Shown here: in pieces, positions 21,132 to 32,705 of the stretch
Layout of the letters: every line of letters begins with the position of its first letter
Position numbering within the stretch: position 1 is the stretch's first letter
Assembly (NCBI GenBank): GCA_020310875.1
Contig: CM035417.1
Location: 106,270,779 to 106,334,778, forward strand
DNA: 64,000 nucleotides
Direction of reading: 5' to 3'
Source: Ceratopteris richardii
Taxonomy: Eukaryota; Streptophyta; Polypodiopsida; Polypodiales; Pteridaceae
Notes under the pieces: model-generated
Seen by the model: the letters and a program-made list of their open reading frames with translations, nothing else
Told to the model about the DNA's origin: nothing
Databases searched by the model: none
Made by a program: the position numbers and the translations under genes

Positions 21132-24100
21132 GGAAGATCCATATTACCTTCACCAGTAGGTTGTGCAAGCACACATCCAATAGCATAATTGGATGCATCA
21201 ACATGAACATGGAATGGCTTATTCCAATCTGGTGTGGTCAAGATTGGTGCTCAACACAATCTTCGTTTAAGCTCCTGGAAGGAATTCTCACATTCATCCG
21301 TCCACTCAAAGTTTGTCAGAAGTCCGTACATGGGCTTTGCAATGACAGCATACATGTGTATAAATCGTCGGTAATAACCACAGTGCCCCATGAAAGCTTG
21401 TACTTCCTTGACATTCTTTGGCCTAGGTAGCTCTGCTATGGCTCTCACTTTTTCTTCGTCGGTAGATATGCCATTCTTTGACACTATGTGTCCTAGAATC
21501 TTGCCTTGCCTGACCATAAAAACGCACTTTTCTGGGTTCAGGCAGACTTGATATTCTCTACATTTGTCAAAGATTTGTCTGAGTTCAGGAATATGGGTTT
21601 GTCTAATATTGGAATGAGCACAAAGATCATCAACATAGACTTCTAAACTCTTCCTCAGGAACTCCTTAAACACATGGCACATCAGCCTTTGGAAGGTAGC
21701 TGGTGCATTGGTGAGCCCAAATGGCATTACTCTAAAAGCAAAAATGCCCCATTCTGTGGCAAAGGCTGTCTTATGCTGATCCTCTGGAGCTATGGCTACT
21801 TGATTGTAGCTCGAAAATCCATCAAGGAAGCTGTACACTTCCTTGCCTGCCACTCTTTCTAAGAGATGTTCTGTGCTAGGAAGCGGATAGTTATCTTGAA
21901 TCGTGGCTGCATTAACCTTTTTCAAGTTAATGCACACACGCAGCTTTCCATTTTTCTTGGGCACCACTACGATGGGGGATACCCATTCAGTGTGCTCAAT
22001 TTCATAGATAAATCCAGCTTCGACCAGTCTATCTATCTCTTCCTTGATCTTAGCAGCGTAATTATCGTTATATGTATAAGGCTTTTGCTTAGAGGGTTTG
22101 GCATCTGAGGTCATGGGAATAGTGTGTGAGCATATATCAGGGTCGACACCTTTCAAATCCTTGTAACTCCAAGCGAATAAATCTCTGTATTCTCTTAGCA
22201 AGGCAATCATTTCGTACTCTTCTTCTTCTGTTAGGTCATGGCCTATGTACGTACATCTCTCCTCTCCTTCTTCTAGGGCCACTACTATTTTCTTGGTGGT
22301 TTCTTTGTTATCATAGGCCTCTCCTGATTGTGCCTCTCGTTTAGGCATTCTAATCATGACTCTCCTATCATCTATCTCATACTTCTTAAGATTTTCTGGG
22401 ACCTCAAACAAAGATTCTTCCTCTTCTGGTGAGACTTCTCTCTTCTTTCGTTTCTTTCCTTCTTCCTTTGGGCTCACATGTGTTGCTAATCTTACATCAT
22501 TTGTAAGCTCTCCATGCCTCTGGGGTTGAAATTCTACTTCATGGAAGTATTCTTCATCTGATGCAAATGGTGGGTCCATAATGATAGACTCGAGATCGGA
22601 GTCACTTGCATCCTCAAATGCATCAGGGCTAGGTTCGCATTCTTCTAAAACTGCCTCTCCCATGAGTGGCTCTATGGAGAAGACTGAAATGTCATAGCCA
22701 TCCTCATCACAGTGAGGTGTCCATTGTTCTTCATTGATGGCTACGTCCATGGTTGCTAAAATTTCTGCCCAGCCATGGGGTTCAAATTCCTCGTCAGGAA
22801 AGACTACAGGTGCATAGGCTGGGTCTTGAATGGGTCTATGAGTTTCGTTTGCACCTATTTCTTTGGCCTTTTCTCTCTTCTCTTCCTCTACTGCTACCTT
22901 GCACATCCATAAGTGAGTATCCTCATGCATCCATGAGGATCCAGACCCTATGGAATGCACCGATTCTGTATCATCTTTGGCTCTATGGATGGGATTCCAT
23001 TGGATAGGAGGGACATCTTTATGAGAATAATCCTTGAGATTGACTTTGGTCGTAACACCCAAGTGTTGCAAATACAAGGAGTTGGTTCCCCAATCCTGTA
23101 CCACTTGCAACTGTCTCATAAATGGTCTTCCCAAAATCATCTCATAGGCATGATTTTTGCTGAAGTCACATATAGCAAAGCTATGCTCAAACTCAACACC
23201 ACAAGTGGTGAGAGTTATTCCCTCTAGCAATCCTAAGGGTCTCTCAATATGACCATCGGCCATCTGCAATTTCATCCTCGTTGGCCTGAGTGCTGGCTTG
23301 CCCCAACGCTTCCATAAGGAGGTGGTGGCAATTGCAACTCCTGCACCTGAGTCCAAAATTGCCGTGGTGGTGTACTCCTGGTAGGTGATGGGAAGATAGG
23401 TGTTCCCTTCTTCACCTTCACACATATCTCCTATCTTATCCAAGGGAATTTCTGGCACTGTCCTATGGGATCCTACCCTGGAACGAGGTTTTGCAGCTTC
23501 AGTTATTTGACTGACTACATATTTTCGCGCTTCTGGTCTATCCTTAGGCAGTTCTTCCAAAGTGAGATCTCGCTGCTCCCTGGCGTTCTTTACTACCTCC
23601 GTGTTCCTAGGTATGACTGAGTCGTCGTTCCTTACCATGACTGTGGGTGCTCTCATACATGTGGACTTTGCTTCCCATGGGCCTGTGAAGTGGGGTAGCT
23701 CCTGTATGGAATTAGACTCAAAGTCCAATCTCTCGTGAGACTGAGTACTCTCATGTTCCCCGTAAATAGATGGGATGTCTTGTGGGAATTGATCGTGTGC
23801 ATCATCCACAAGTTCAAAAGGAGGGGCGACTTCACTTTTGTTATCCCATTTGTCTTCTTGAATCTCTCGTAGGAAGTCTGGTGCAAACCGATTCATAGAA
23901 GAAGAAGTGTCTGGCTCCGTAGAATTAGGCGCATAAGCAACCTGGGAAGGAGGGCTTATTCTATCATTGGCTCTTTCCTCGTTCTCATAGATGGCTGGGG
24001 CGCAAGCTTCTTGGGGAGGATTACTTATTCTATTACTTTTCCGAACAGGTTCATACGCTCTCTGAGAAGGAATGTAGGCCACCTGTGGGGGTACGTAAGC

Positions 24101-24676
24101 TTTCGAGGGAGGCTCATGTGCCTTTTGGGGGGGAAGATAAGCTTCTTGAGGAGGCACGTGAGCTTCCTGAAGAGGCTGGCTTGTCCGTTCTCTCGCCCTT
24201 TCCTTTCTTTGAGGGGCAGGTTCCTTCTCTGATTGTGCAATTAGCCTCTCTATTCTTTCTAGCAGTCCATCAAAGTGTAACTGTGTCTTAGCTGAGCTAG
24301 AGATGTTAAAGAGGCGGCTAGCTTCGAACATGGCCTGAGCCAATTCCACCATCTTAGCACAAATTTTTGTTCGTTCAAGCTCTAGCTCGGCTCTAGGGTA
24401 GCATTTTTCATGATCGGTTATGGTTGGCCCTTCTTGGATTCTGGCCTGATATGCTTTCAGCATCATATTTAGGTCTTCAGGAGTGGGGTCAGCTAGGACT
24501 GATCCTACTCTAGGGGGTGGAGGGATTTGATGAGGCGGTGGGGGAGGTGGTGGGTCGGATGGAGATGGGAGTGGTGGTGGTGGAGTAGTGTGAGAGTGAG
24601 TTTGAGTTGTGAGTTCGGTTATTCTGGCTCTTGTTTCCCTTACGCTTTCCTCGAGTTCACTCATCTTTTTGCCCAT
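21132..24676 (-). pseudogene. Gypsy-A Pol, 5' half: N-terminal extension, first protease, RT, RNase H start
   Basis: Starts at ATG 24676 (MGKKMSELEESVRE), overlapping the end of gag by 16 bp in the -1 frame. Residues 1-30 are a short coiled coil and 30-60 are proline-rich. About 172-235 is an octapeptide repeat (PPQEAYLP type). Canonical protease D442 (AILDSGAGVAIA, DSG at 23345-23353) with ILGRPF. An acidic linker precedes RT (RVCINLKKVNAAT, YSFLDGFSSYNQ, VYVDDLCAHS) and the RNase H start (FHVHVDASNYAIGC). One nonsense codon, TGA 21251-21253, falls where Gypsy-B has a Ser codon. The frame continues to the Gypsy-C target site and resumes at 12802. Confidence 0.92.
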
Positions 24677-25257
24677 TGCCTTTTCATTCTTTCCCTACTA
24701 TCTTTCCAAGCTCTAGTCCTTTTCTTGGTTATGCTCTCAGTTTCACTCGCCTCTGGGCCCTTTTCCTGGCTCGCCTCTTGGTTTTGCTGCAATGCCTGAG
24801 CTCTAGTGACTACCTGTACTGGTGCAGTGGAAGTGACACTTCCTGAGGAGTCTACCACTAACCCAACAACGTTGATAGGGGTGATTTTTGGCATGTTATT
24901 GGGGTTCTTTGGGCAATCTCGTAAGAGATGCTCTTTTCCACAGTCTTGGCAAAAGCCTTGGATGGTCACTGACTGGGGTTGTGTAGGTGGAGGCAAGGGA
25001 CAATCACGAATGAGGTGATCTCCTTGGCACCTGTAGCACGGTCCTCTTGGGAATGGAGGTCTTACTGGCCTAGGTTGAGGCCTAGGGTTGGGATTTGTAT
25101 ACATGACATTCGTGTAATCTGACTCCCAACTTATTTCATTTGGCTCTTCACTATAGTAGGACTCACCATGTTCTGGAGACTGCATGTAGTAAGCCTGGGG
25201 GCTATCAACATGGGTAGAATCAAAGCTATGGTCACTAGGGTCACTTTCTGAGATCAA
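24661..25257 (-). pseudogene. Gypsy-A Gag C-terminal part with two CCHC knuckles
   Basis: Same protein as the gag entry above it, displaced by a probable single-base deletion at about 25258-25262 (Gypsy-B reads through the corresponding VTP-like junction). Contains CYRCQGDHLIRDC and CQDCGKEHLLRDC (CX2CX3HX4C) and a Gln/Glu/Lys-rich end. The stop TGA overlaps the pol start (ATGGGCAAAAAGATGA), where a run of five A sits just before the stop. Pol may be reached by -1 slippage on AAA or by reinitiation; both are inferred. Confidence 0.85.
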
Positions 25258-27299
25258 TGGGTTACTAGTACTATGGCCCTATTCAGGTTTTCTTCTGCAA
25301 CAGCGTACTTGACCGGAATCACATTAGCTGGGTTTGGAGGCTGTTGAACTAGCACTGGTTGGGGTCTCTGTTGGTTTTGGTATGGTTGCGGATAGGGTTG
25401 CTGTTGTCTGCCATATGGCTGTGGAGGGTACTGGTTCTGGTATCTTCCCTGTTGAGGGTATGGCTGAGGGTAGGGTTGCCTAACCGCCTGCCTGTTGTAT
25501 GGGCAATCTTGCGCAGTGTGATTGGTGTACTTCCGTTCTATGGTGCAGTACTGGCTACTAGGATTAACTTGGGGTTGAGCCATAATGGGACATACATTCG
25601 CCATGTGGTCGCCACCACAAGTATAGCATCTTTTCACAGGGGCAAACCTCGGAATTTGTTTGCTAGAGACGCCTAGTTTTTGTGCCACTTTCTCTGCGAG
25701 TTCCTCAATTGATGTGGATTGCGTGGAAGAGTGACTAGAAGCACTATCTGAATCTTTGTAGATTTTGGAAAGCTCTAGTTCTTCCCCTAGGTTATCTTCA
25801 ATGTCAATGCACATGCGTACACACTCTTCTATAGTCCTAGGGTCCTTCAGATACACATAGGATCTCAATTTCGTACTCAGCAATCCATCAAGGAATAAGG
25901 CTACTTGTTTAGCAGATGTGGGTAGCTCCGAAACAGGGCACCTTTCAAGATATTGTCTAAATCTTCTTCCAGCCAATCTGACAGTCTCTTGGGGGGTCTG
26001 TTTGAAGCTGTGAATCAATGAGGAGGTATTGTGTCTTATGCCGCTCTTAGAGAACTCTACAATGAAAGCCTCTAGGAGTTGGTCTATGCACCTGAACTGC
26101 CGCTCATCCAATGGCTGAAACCATGTAAGTGCTGTGTTCCTAAGGGTTAGACCGAAGGCATTGTACTGTGTGAACAGATCCTCCACTTGTTCAGCTCTCA
26201 AGACTTGCTTGAATTCCGCCACATGATCATAAGGATCTCCTGTGCCATCAAAGTAATTCTTCATGGACTTAACTAGCTGGGTAGGTCTCAAAGTTCTTGT
26301 GTGCTCTCTAGGCCTCGGCAGCGGGAATCCATCCACATTTCTTTGATTCCTGTGAGCTCTAAGCATCTCAGGTTCTACCCTATTCGTCTCTGTCCTCGTT
26401 CTTTCTCTGCCCGCTGGGTTGGTAAAACTTACTTCTGGTCTATCTCTACTTCTGTCTCTTTGCATTCCATGAGCTTGAGATGTTCCAGCCCCAGGGTGAC
26501 CATAGGATACATTTGATCTTGGTTGGGGGAAAATAAATTCACCCTTCCAAGTGTAAGCATGCCTATCATTTTCTGTCACCACAAAGATCCTTTCCGAAGT
26601 GTGATCTAAGTAGGTCACTCTACCTGGGCTATCCGGATCCTTAAACTCATAGATCATGATAGTTCCTATATCAGTTGGCTGATTAGATTTATACCTCCAA
26701 AAGGCTTCGTCAGTTTCTCGATTGAGGAGCAACTCTATGCTCTTGTTGTCTTGGGGTACCCACTCAGGTGTGATAATCCTAGTGAGAACTGATTTACCTC
26801 GAGGGGTTCTAGGTTCCGCACCCATGTTCCCTTGTTCCAAGTCACCTAAGTCCGCTTCTGAGATTACATTCCCAAATTCATCTGTCCTATCCGGGTGATT
26901 AGTGACTATATATATAGTTCCTTCTTTGTCCAGGTATGCACCATTTTCAAACTTGACAGCTGGGTGTTCTAGTCCTATGGATTGGTCAGGGTTCTTAATC
27001 TGTATCACAGATCTTCCTAAGCCATCCTCATAGATGCTGGCACCTAATCGGTTGGTCCTAAGGTACTCCAACTGTGTTTTGTAAGGGCCTTCCACCCTGT
27101 ACAAGTAAGGCACTCCTGAACTTCCCGTAGGTCTGTCCATGCCTTGAGACATCTTTGACTCACTGGTCTCAGAGCTAGGGTAGTACGAGTGGTGGCTCAA
27201 CTGCTGGGCCCAGGACCTAGCAGTGTGGTTAACACTAGCCTCTGAAGATCTAAGGCTCTGTCTCTCCCTTACTAGATGTCGTCCCGATCTAAGGTTCAT
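25254..27299 (-). pseudogene. Gypsy-A Gag
   Basis: Start chosen at ATG 27297-27299 (MNLRSGRHLV) because Gypsy-B Gag begins with the same MNLRSGR; seven more in-frame codons precede it. The N-terminal half is poorly conserved. A Retrotrans_gag-type core lies at about residues 340-520 (MKNYFDGTGDPYDHVAEF, LTWFQPLDERQF, SLIHSFKQTPQETV). It is followed by CYTCGGDHMANVC, a second Cys/His cluster (YTNHTAQDCP) and a Gln/Tyr/Pro-rich stretch. Forms the virus-like particle and binds RNA, as known for the family. Ends at TGA 25254-25256 after a frameshift. Confidence 0.92.
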
Positions 27300-28185
27300 A
27301 TGCCTAACTAAGTAGCCCAATTCTTTGCCCAGAGTACAACTTCGTTGCCGATCAATTGGTATCAGTCACTTGATTCTTTTTAGTTATTTATCGTGTTTAA
27401 GGTCTTGTCTGATATTACGTCGTCGGAATACTTGAGTGTTCTTCGTACTTTCAGGTTGATCGTTCCACGTTAGGTTCTTTTCCTTTATGTTATCGACAGT
27501 ATCGAGATTAGGTTTTTAGCTTGAACTTGAGTTTTTAGGTAGTCTTCAACTTGATGCCTGCTTATCGTCGCTCTGACTTACTCCTACCTCTCGTCGTTCT
27601 TAGCCTAAGCTAGGAATTGATAAAGGGAGTTGAGAATTTCCAACCTTTTGTTTCCTTCTTGGTTGCCTTGACTGCCCAGGAAGTGTGTTCCCAAGCCTGC
27701 ACTTACTCTTGCTTAGAACGCCTTTCGATGCTCTCAAAGGATCTGTAAAAGTTCCAAAGTTAGCTTAAAGATTTAAATTCCAAAGACAAAACCAATGATT
27801 TTCATTCCTGTAGCACACACACTAGTTTGCATAGTGATTTTTAAGAGAACAATTCTAAAGACCCCTGACTTTGATCCCCCTGGATATGGTCAACTTCAAA
27901 ATACTTTATCTGAAAATCAACGTATTATCTTTATAAAAAACAGTTGAGGGCTTGTAGTATATGCCACGAGCTTTCCAACAAGCCCTAGAGCACAAAAAAT
28001 TGACTTCGTATGAAGAAGTTACGACTGTTCAGGGTTTAGGGGGTTAAAACAAGATCCAATCTGGCCGACAGATCCTATGATTTTCTCCAAATCACAAATG
28101 TAGGAACCTCACAAAAATGCTAATTGATTGACTATTTTGCCCCAAAATTATCCCAAAATTCAAACCCTAATTTTTGGCCAAAAAG

Positions 28186-28772
28186 CCTGTCAATCGCGAT
28201 CGACAGGTCTGTCAATCGCGATTGACAGAGGTGTCCGTCGGGGCTGTCAATCGCGATCGACGGTGTCAATCGCGATCGACAGAGTCGATCGTGGCTGTCA
28301 ATCGCGATCGACAGTATCAATCGCGATCGACACGTTTTCCGGTTTTTTCGCTGAAATTTCAGTCAATCGGGGGCCTATCAGTCGCGATGGACACGTGGCT
28401 ACGCGTAAAAGTCAATCAATCGTGGAATTTCAGTCAATCGCGATCGACGGTGTCAATCGCGATCGACAGGGGTGTCGGTCGTGGCTGTCAGTCGCGATCG
28501 ACAGTATCAATCGCGATTGACAGGGTCCTACGTTGCAGTCAGTCGGTCGCGGGGATCTGTCGATCGCGATTGACAGGGTCTGTCGGTCTCGATTGACAGA
28601 ATCTGTCGATCGTGGCTGTCGGTCGCGATCGACAGTGTCGGTCGCGATTGACAGGAAAACACAGAATTTTTGAAAACTTTTTAGTGATCTAGGATGTGCT
28701 CCTTGTGCTTGTTCTCATGGTGCACTTAGTTTTGTCAAAAGTTGAAATTTTCTGTCAATCGCGATCGACAGA
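28186..28772. repeat. Array of TCGCGA-centred near-palindromes in Gypsy-A leader
   Basis: About 15 units carry a TCGCGAT core, most in the form GTCAATCGCGATCGACAG. Several are complete 20-bp palindromes of the type CTGTCAATCGCGATTGACAG. Spacing is irregular (about 15-60 bp) and spacers differ, so this is an interspersed cluster, not a simple tandem satellite. One unit (28755-28772) is separated from the rest by about 110 bp. Each unit could form a hairpin in the genomic RNA. Confidence 0.9.
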
Positions 28773-29122
28773 GACCTGCGACCGCGAGACAGTTTCTGAG
28801 ATTTTCGTACCTGCGCGTAGCGTGCTGGGGATGATGATGATGGCAGTACCTGCAAGAATCACAACAACATGCAAAAACAGTGCAAGCAATATCGCTCTCT
28901 CGCTCTCTCTCACAAGTGGAATGGAGGAAATGAGGTGGAGATGGTGATATGATCAAAACTGAAAATTTTCGCGATGATGGAGATGGAGGTGGGAGATGGT
29001 GATGATGATGATGGTGATGAAGATGGTGAAGAAAGTAAAAGAAAATCGATGAGAGTGAAGAAAATACCTACAACTCCAACGCGTCAACTCTACGTCTTAC
29101 CATCACACGCTCGTCCTCAAAG

Positions 29123-29145
29123 CTCGATCCCCGGCAACGGCGCCA
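29123..29145 (-). promoter_or_regulatory. Gypsy-A primer-binding site (tRNA-Asp)
   Basis: On the minus strand TGGCGCCGTTGCCGGGGATC. The plus strand equals the 3' end of plant tRNA-Asp(GTC) including CCA. It lies 8 bp from the LTR. This PBS is typical of Athila-type gypsy elements. Confidence 0.9.
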
Positions 29146-29153
29146 AAATTTGG

Positions 29154-29487
29154 TGTAGCTCAGTGATGAGTAGCACCTCCTTTAATGTCAATCCGGGAAG
29201 ACGTGAGGATGGTATGAAGACCTCGAGCAAGTGGCGGCACAAGTGCGTGAGTGAGAAGCACACAAGCATGCACACACATACACACACACGCGCACACACG
29301 GCAAGACAAAGAGAGAGAATCAATGGAGTTCTTTAGATTACTTTCAAAAGCTCTTACAAGTTTGTTTCAATTACAATCTAACCTAAAAAATGAGCTCTCT
29401 AGCTCCTTTTATAGTTTTTGACTAGCTTTGGCCCTGTTCAGACCTAGTGTCCGGCCTAGTTAAAAATTAGGTTCCAGAGCTTATTTG
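29154..29487 (-). repeat. Gypsy-A 5' LTR, truncated
   Basis: 334 of 609 bp remain, with two differences from 7618-7951. It stops at ...gcttatttg and is fused to Copia-4 LTR sequence with a 2-bp overlap (tg, 29486-29487). Confidence 0.93.
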
Positions 29488-30315
29488 TGATCAGCTTAAA
29501 GTAGAGGCGTCTAGCTACAAGATGAGCTATCTCTCATACAAAGCTTCGAACTCTGCTATGAGTTATACTTCGTTGTTCTACCGGAAAATCCTGATTTCTG
29601 AGAAACTGTAACTGACCGAGAATTACTGAAATATGTTTTACTGAGTAAATTGTTATTCACCTAAACATGCGTTTACAGAGAAGGTACTGAAGCACGTTTA
29701 GTAACGAGTCGTGATAGTTAACGATAAACTAAGCTTCCTACCGTAATACGAAATAACTTCAGATTCTTCACAAGTAAAGATTGCACGCAGACATCCACAT
29801 GAACATGTGTTTTCGATTAGAGAAGATGTGTACAAGTAAGCTTGGCCTCTTCTTGCTCAAGTTACAGAAACTCTCCTACAGTAAGTAGTTTCTTATTACC
29901 ATCTCTCTTCAGATGAAAAGACCCGACACTTCAGGCTTGTGTTATTCATCTGTACATACGCGATCTATGGCGTCTTCTGAGAACTTCTAAATCTCTCTTC
30001 ACTCATACGCGATCTATGGCGTCTTCTCTCAGTCTCTCGTTCTCCTCTGTGTATCATCTACGATTCTCTCTCCGTGTATGTCTGCGTCACGTTCTTCAAA
30101 TCTTGTTGTATATATATACAATTTCTTTGGCGCTCCTCTGCCCTGTCATTCTTCAATTCGCGTTATGCGCGCCTTACGCACCCGCCGCGGTTAATTGCTC
30201 TGTTATGCGCACACCGCGCACTAACTTCGCATACTGTACACCTGTGCATAGATTTTCCGGAAGATTCTGTTTCTCTCTTGTTTGTTGCGTCAAATTCGTG
30301 AGTGTTTCCTTAACA
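29486..30315 (-). repeat. Copia-4 3' LTR, truncated
   Basis: 830 bp aligning without gaps to 31876-32705, with about ten substitutions. The outer 449 bp of the LTR are missing. It ends CCTTAACA before the complement of the polypurine tract (30316-30325, gctccccctc). Confidence 0.92.
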
Positions 30316-30329
30316 GCTCCCCCTCAATC

Positions 30330-31352
30330 ACTAATTTGACCTCTTCGGGTCTTTCATATATCTTTCTTTCTTTTATTCCTGCCATCTCTTTGAATCTGTT
30401 TGTTTTTGTTCCATCCAAGCTCTTTGTCAGAATATCTGCAATCTGATCTTTCGTAGGAGTGTAGACTATTTCTATCTCTTTCTCCATTACTTTTTCTCTT
30501 AGGAAATGGTACTGAATCTCTATGTGTTTTGTTCTTGCATGAAACACAGGATTCGCTGCAAGATACAGCGAGCTCATATTATCTCCATGTATGATCGGTA
30601 TACTTTGATCTATACCCATGCTTTTAAGTAAAGTCTGCATCCATATTACTTCTTTTGATGCTTCTACCAGTCCTTTGTATTCTGCTTCTGTTGATGATAA
30701 AGCTACTGTGTGTTGTTTCTTCGAACACCAGCTTACCAGCTTATCTCCTAGGTATATCATATACCCGTGCGTTGATCTTCGGTCATCTTGACTTCCTGCC
30801 CAATCTGAGTCACTATATGCTCTGAGCTTTATATCTGACGTAAAAGGATAATATAATCCTTCCTTTATAGTTCTTTTGATATATCTGAGAACTCTTTGTC
30901 CTGCAACCCAATGTTGCTCTGTCGGACAATGCATAAACTGTGAGAGAACTCCCACCGGAAAACTGAGATCCGGTCTTGTTAGCGTAGCATATATTAAGCT
31001 TCCTACTAACGATTGATACGCTGGCTTTCCTAGCTTTCGTAGTATTCTGAAAGTGATCTTCCAATGCGCTCCATATGTCCTCTGCTTTCTCCAGACCTCT
31101 AATGTGCGGTAGTAGATGATCTGACACAGTGTTGTAGATGTAGGCTCTTGCCGTTGCATCTTTCTTCTGCCATAGCTTTAGGGCGTCTAGTTCTTCTTTT
31201 TCCGGTTGACTATCATCTTCGAAAGTGGGTTTCTTTTCTTCTCCGGTCACCTACGTCAATAAGTCCTTACTCATAAGTAAGGCTTCCATGCGCATTACCC
31301 ATGCAGGATAATTATCTCTGTCCAGTTTATCAATTTGAACATGATCTGCCAT
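30330..31352 (-). pseudogene. Copia-4 Gag start fused to RNase H
   Basis: ATG 31350-31352 (MADHVQIDKLDRDNYPAW). TAG at 31251-31253 stands where Copia-5 has Tyr. Gag runs to about residue 110 (FQNTTKARKA) and then joins, near 31021-31026, the end of RT (YQSLVGSLIYATLTRPD). This removes about 3.2 kb compared with Copia-5, including CCHC, PR, INT and the RT active site. RNase H motifs SDSDWAGSQDDRRSTHGY, STEAEYKGL and HARTKHIEIQYH remain. It could not act without proteins from other copies. Confidence 0.92.
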
Positions 31353-31412
31353 GATCTTCTTCCTCTCGTGGAATGATCCGCCTCTTATACCGATTCTTGG
31401 GAAAACTAACCT

Positions 31413-31424
31413 GCTCTGATACCA
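31413..31424 (-). promoter_or_regulatory. Copia-4 primer-binding site
   Basis: Complement of TGGTATCAGAGC, two bases from the LTR (initiator tRNA-Met). Confidence 0.93.
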
Positions 31425-31426
31425 AT

Positions 31427-32705
31427 TGTTGGTGAAAACTTCGGCTCTAACGCCTACTGTTGCGGAAATACTTTCGCCCTGAAGGTGAGTTTCGCGACAA
31501 AGCTTGAACTCTGTCAGGCCTGCGGAAATTTCCGCGCCACCGTGATAGGATGCTAAACTAGAGTGATTTAGAACACCTCTGTAATCAACAGTAGCTTAGC
31601 CTAAATAACGTCGCTTTAACTATGTTATTCTGCGACTCAGGTTCCACTAGAACTTCACCAGACTGTCGCTTGGACGTCACCGAAATCTTACCGGAACTTC
31701 ACCGAAATAAACTTAGTTCTGCTCGTAATTGCTTCAGATGAACTTATGTGAAGTAAGGAAGTAGTGTGTGAGCTTCCTTCACCGAATGAACTTCCTTCTG
31801 GAAACTTCATAGTTCTGAAGTGCTACTTTTCGGTTAACTTTTGTACTGTGTGTACATCTTCATTCCACCGGAAACTGTGATCAGCTTAAAGTAGAGGCGT
31901 CTAGCTACAAGATGAGCTATCTCTCATACAAAGCTTCGAACTCTGCTATGAGTTATACTTCGTTGTTCTACCGGAAAATCCTGATTTCTGAGAAACTGTA
32001 ACTGACCGAGAATTACTGAAATATGTTTTACTGAGTAAACTGTTATTCACCTAAACATGCGTTTACAGAGAAGGTACTGAAGCACGTTTAGTAACGAGTC
32101 GTGATAGTTAACGATAAACTAAGCTTCCTACGGTAATACGAAATAACTTCAGAATCTTCACAAGTAAAGATTGCACGCAGACATCCACATGAACATGTGT
32201 TTTCGATTAGAGAAGATGTGTACAAGTAAGCTTGGCCTCTTCTTGCTCAAGTTACAGAAACTCTCCTACAGTAAGTAGTTTCTTATTACCATCTCTCTTC
32301 AGATGAAAAGACCCGACACTTCAGGCTTGCGTTATTCATCTGTACATACGCGATCTATGGCGTCTTCTGAGAACTTCTAAATCTCTCTTCACTCATACGC
32401 GATCTATGGCGTCTTCTCTCAGTCTCTCGTTCTCCTCTGTGTATCATCTACGATTCTCTCTCCGTGTATATCTGCGTCGCGTTCTTCAAATCTTGCTGTA
32501 TATATATACAATTTCTTTGGCGCTCCTCTGCCCTGTCATTCTTCAATTCGCGTTATGCGCGCCTTACGCACCCACCGCGGTTAATTGCTCTGTTATGCGC
32601 ACACCGCGCACTAACTTTGCATACTGTACACCTGTGCATAGATTTTCCGGAAGATTCTGTTTCTCTCTTGTTTGTTGCATCAAATTCGTGAGTGTTTCCT
32701 TAACA
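31427..32705 (-). repeat. Copia-4 5' LTR (1279 bp)
   Basis: Plus strand TGTTGGTG to CTTAACA. Complete copy that defines the family LTR. The part 31876-32705 is shared with the truncated 3' LTR. Confidence 0.93.

Larger units (their letters stand above)
27300..29145 (-). other. Gypsy-A 5' leader (PBS to gag)
   Basis: About 1.85 kb without a convincing frame. Holds, from gag outward, an AT-rich stretch (27320-28180), the palindromic repeat array (28186-28772) and a GATGAT/GGTGAT-rich simple repeat (about 28830-29040). It then reaches the PBS. Frames on the plus strand here are repeat translations (QSRST, SIAID) and not genes. Confidence 0.8.
7618..29487 (-). mobile_element. Gypsy-A: Athila-like Ty3/gypsy element with two protease domains
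   Basis: Minus-strand order from high to low coordinates: truncated 5' LTR (29487-29154), tRNA-Asp PBS, long leader with palindromic repeats, gag (27299-25254 and 25257-24661), pol with PR, RT and RNase H (24676 downward), interruption by Gypsy-C (21126-12803), rest of RNase H, duplicated integrase N-terminal module, integrase core, second protease, basic tail, 3' region, polypurine tract and 3' LTR (8226-7618). It inserted in Copia-2; the five bases before 7618 are gatag, but the other flank is lost with the truncated LTR. Host sequence rejoins exactly across Gypsy-C. The assignment to Athila-like gypsy is inferred from the PBS and from the relation to Gypsy-B, which has an ORF after pol. 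Confidence 0.93.
29486..32705 (-). mobile_element. Copia-4: internally deleted copia element
   Basis: Minus strand: complete 5' LTR (32705-31427), PBS, gag start fused to RT-RNase H, polypurine tract, truncated 3' LTR (30315-29486). It sits in an LTR fragment of the Copia-1 family; the right flank starts ttttt and the left flank is lost. Coding sequence is closest to Copia-5, but the LTR is unrelated to the Copia-5 LTR. Confidence 0.92.

Noticed and set aside
28128-28596. Plus-strand open frames of about 130-140 codons in 28128-28596
   Set aside because: They are translations of the palindromic repeat array (QSRST, SIAIDR periodic peptides) and have no independent coding signal.
29117-29323. 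Cys/Val-rich small minus-strand proteins at 7599-7787 and 29117-29323
   Set aside because: They come from the CA/TG microsatellite of the Gypsy-A LTR.
30016-30339. Small plus-strand genes at 30016-30339 and 32406-32720
   Set aside because: Both are the same frame inside the two Copia-4 LTR copies on the strand opposite to the element; they duplicate because the LTR does.
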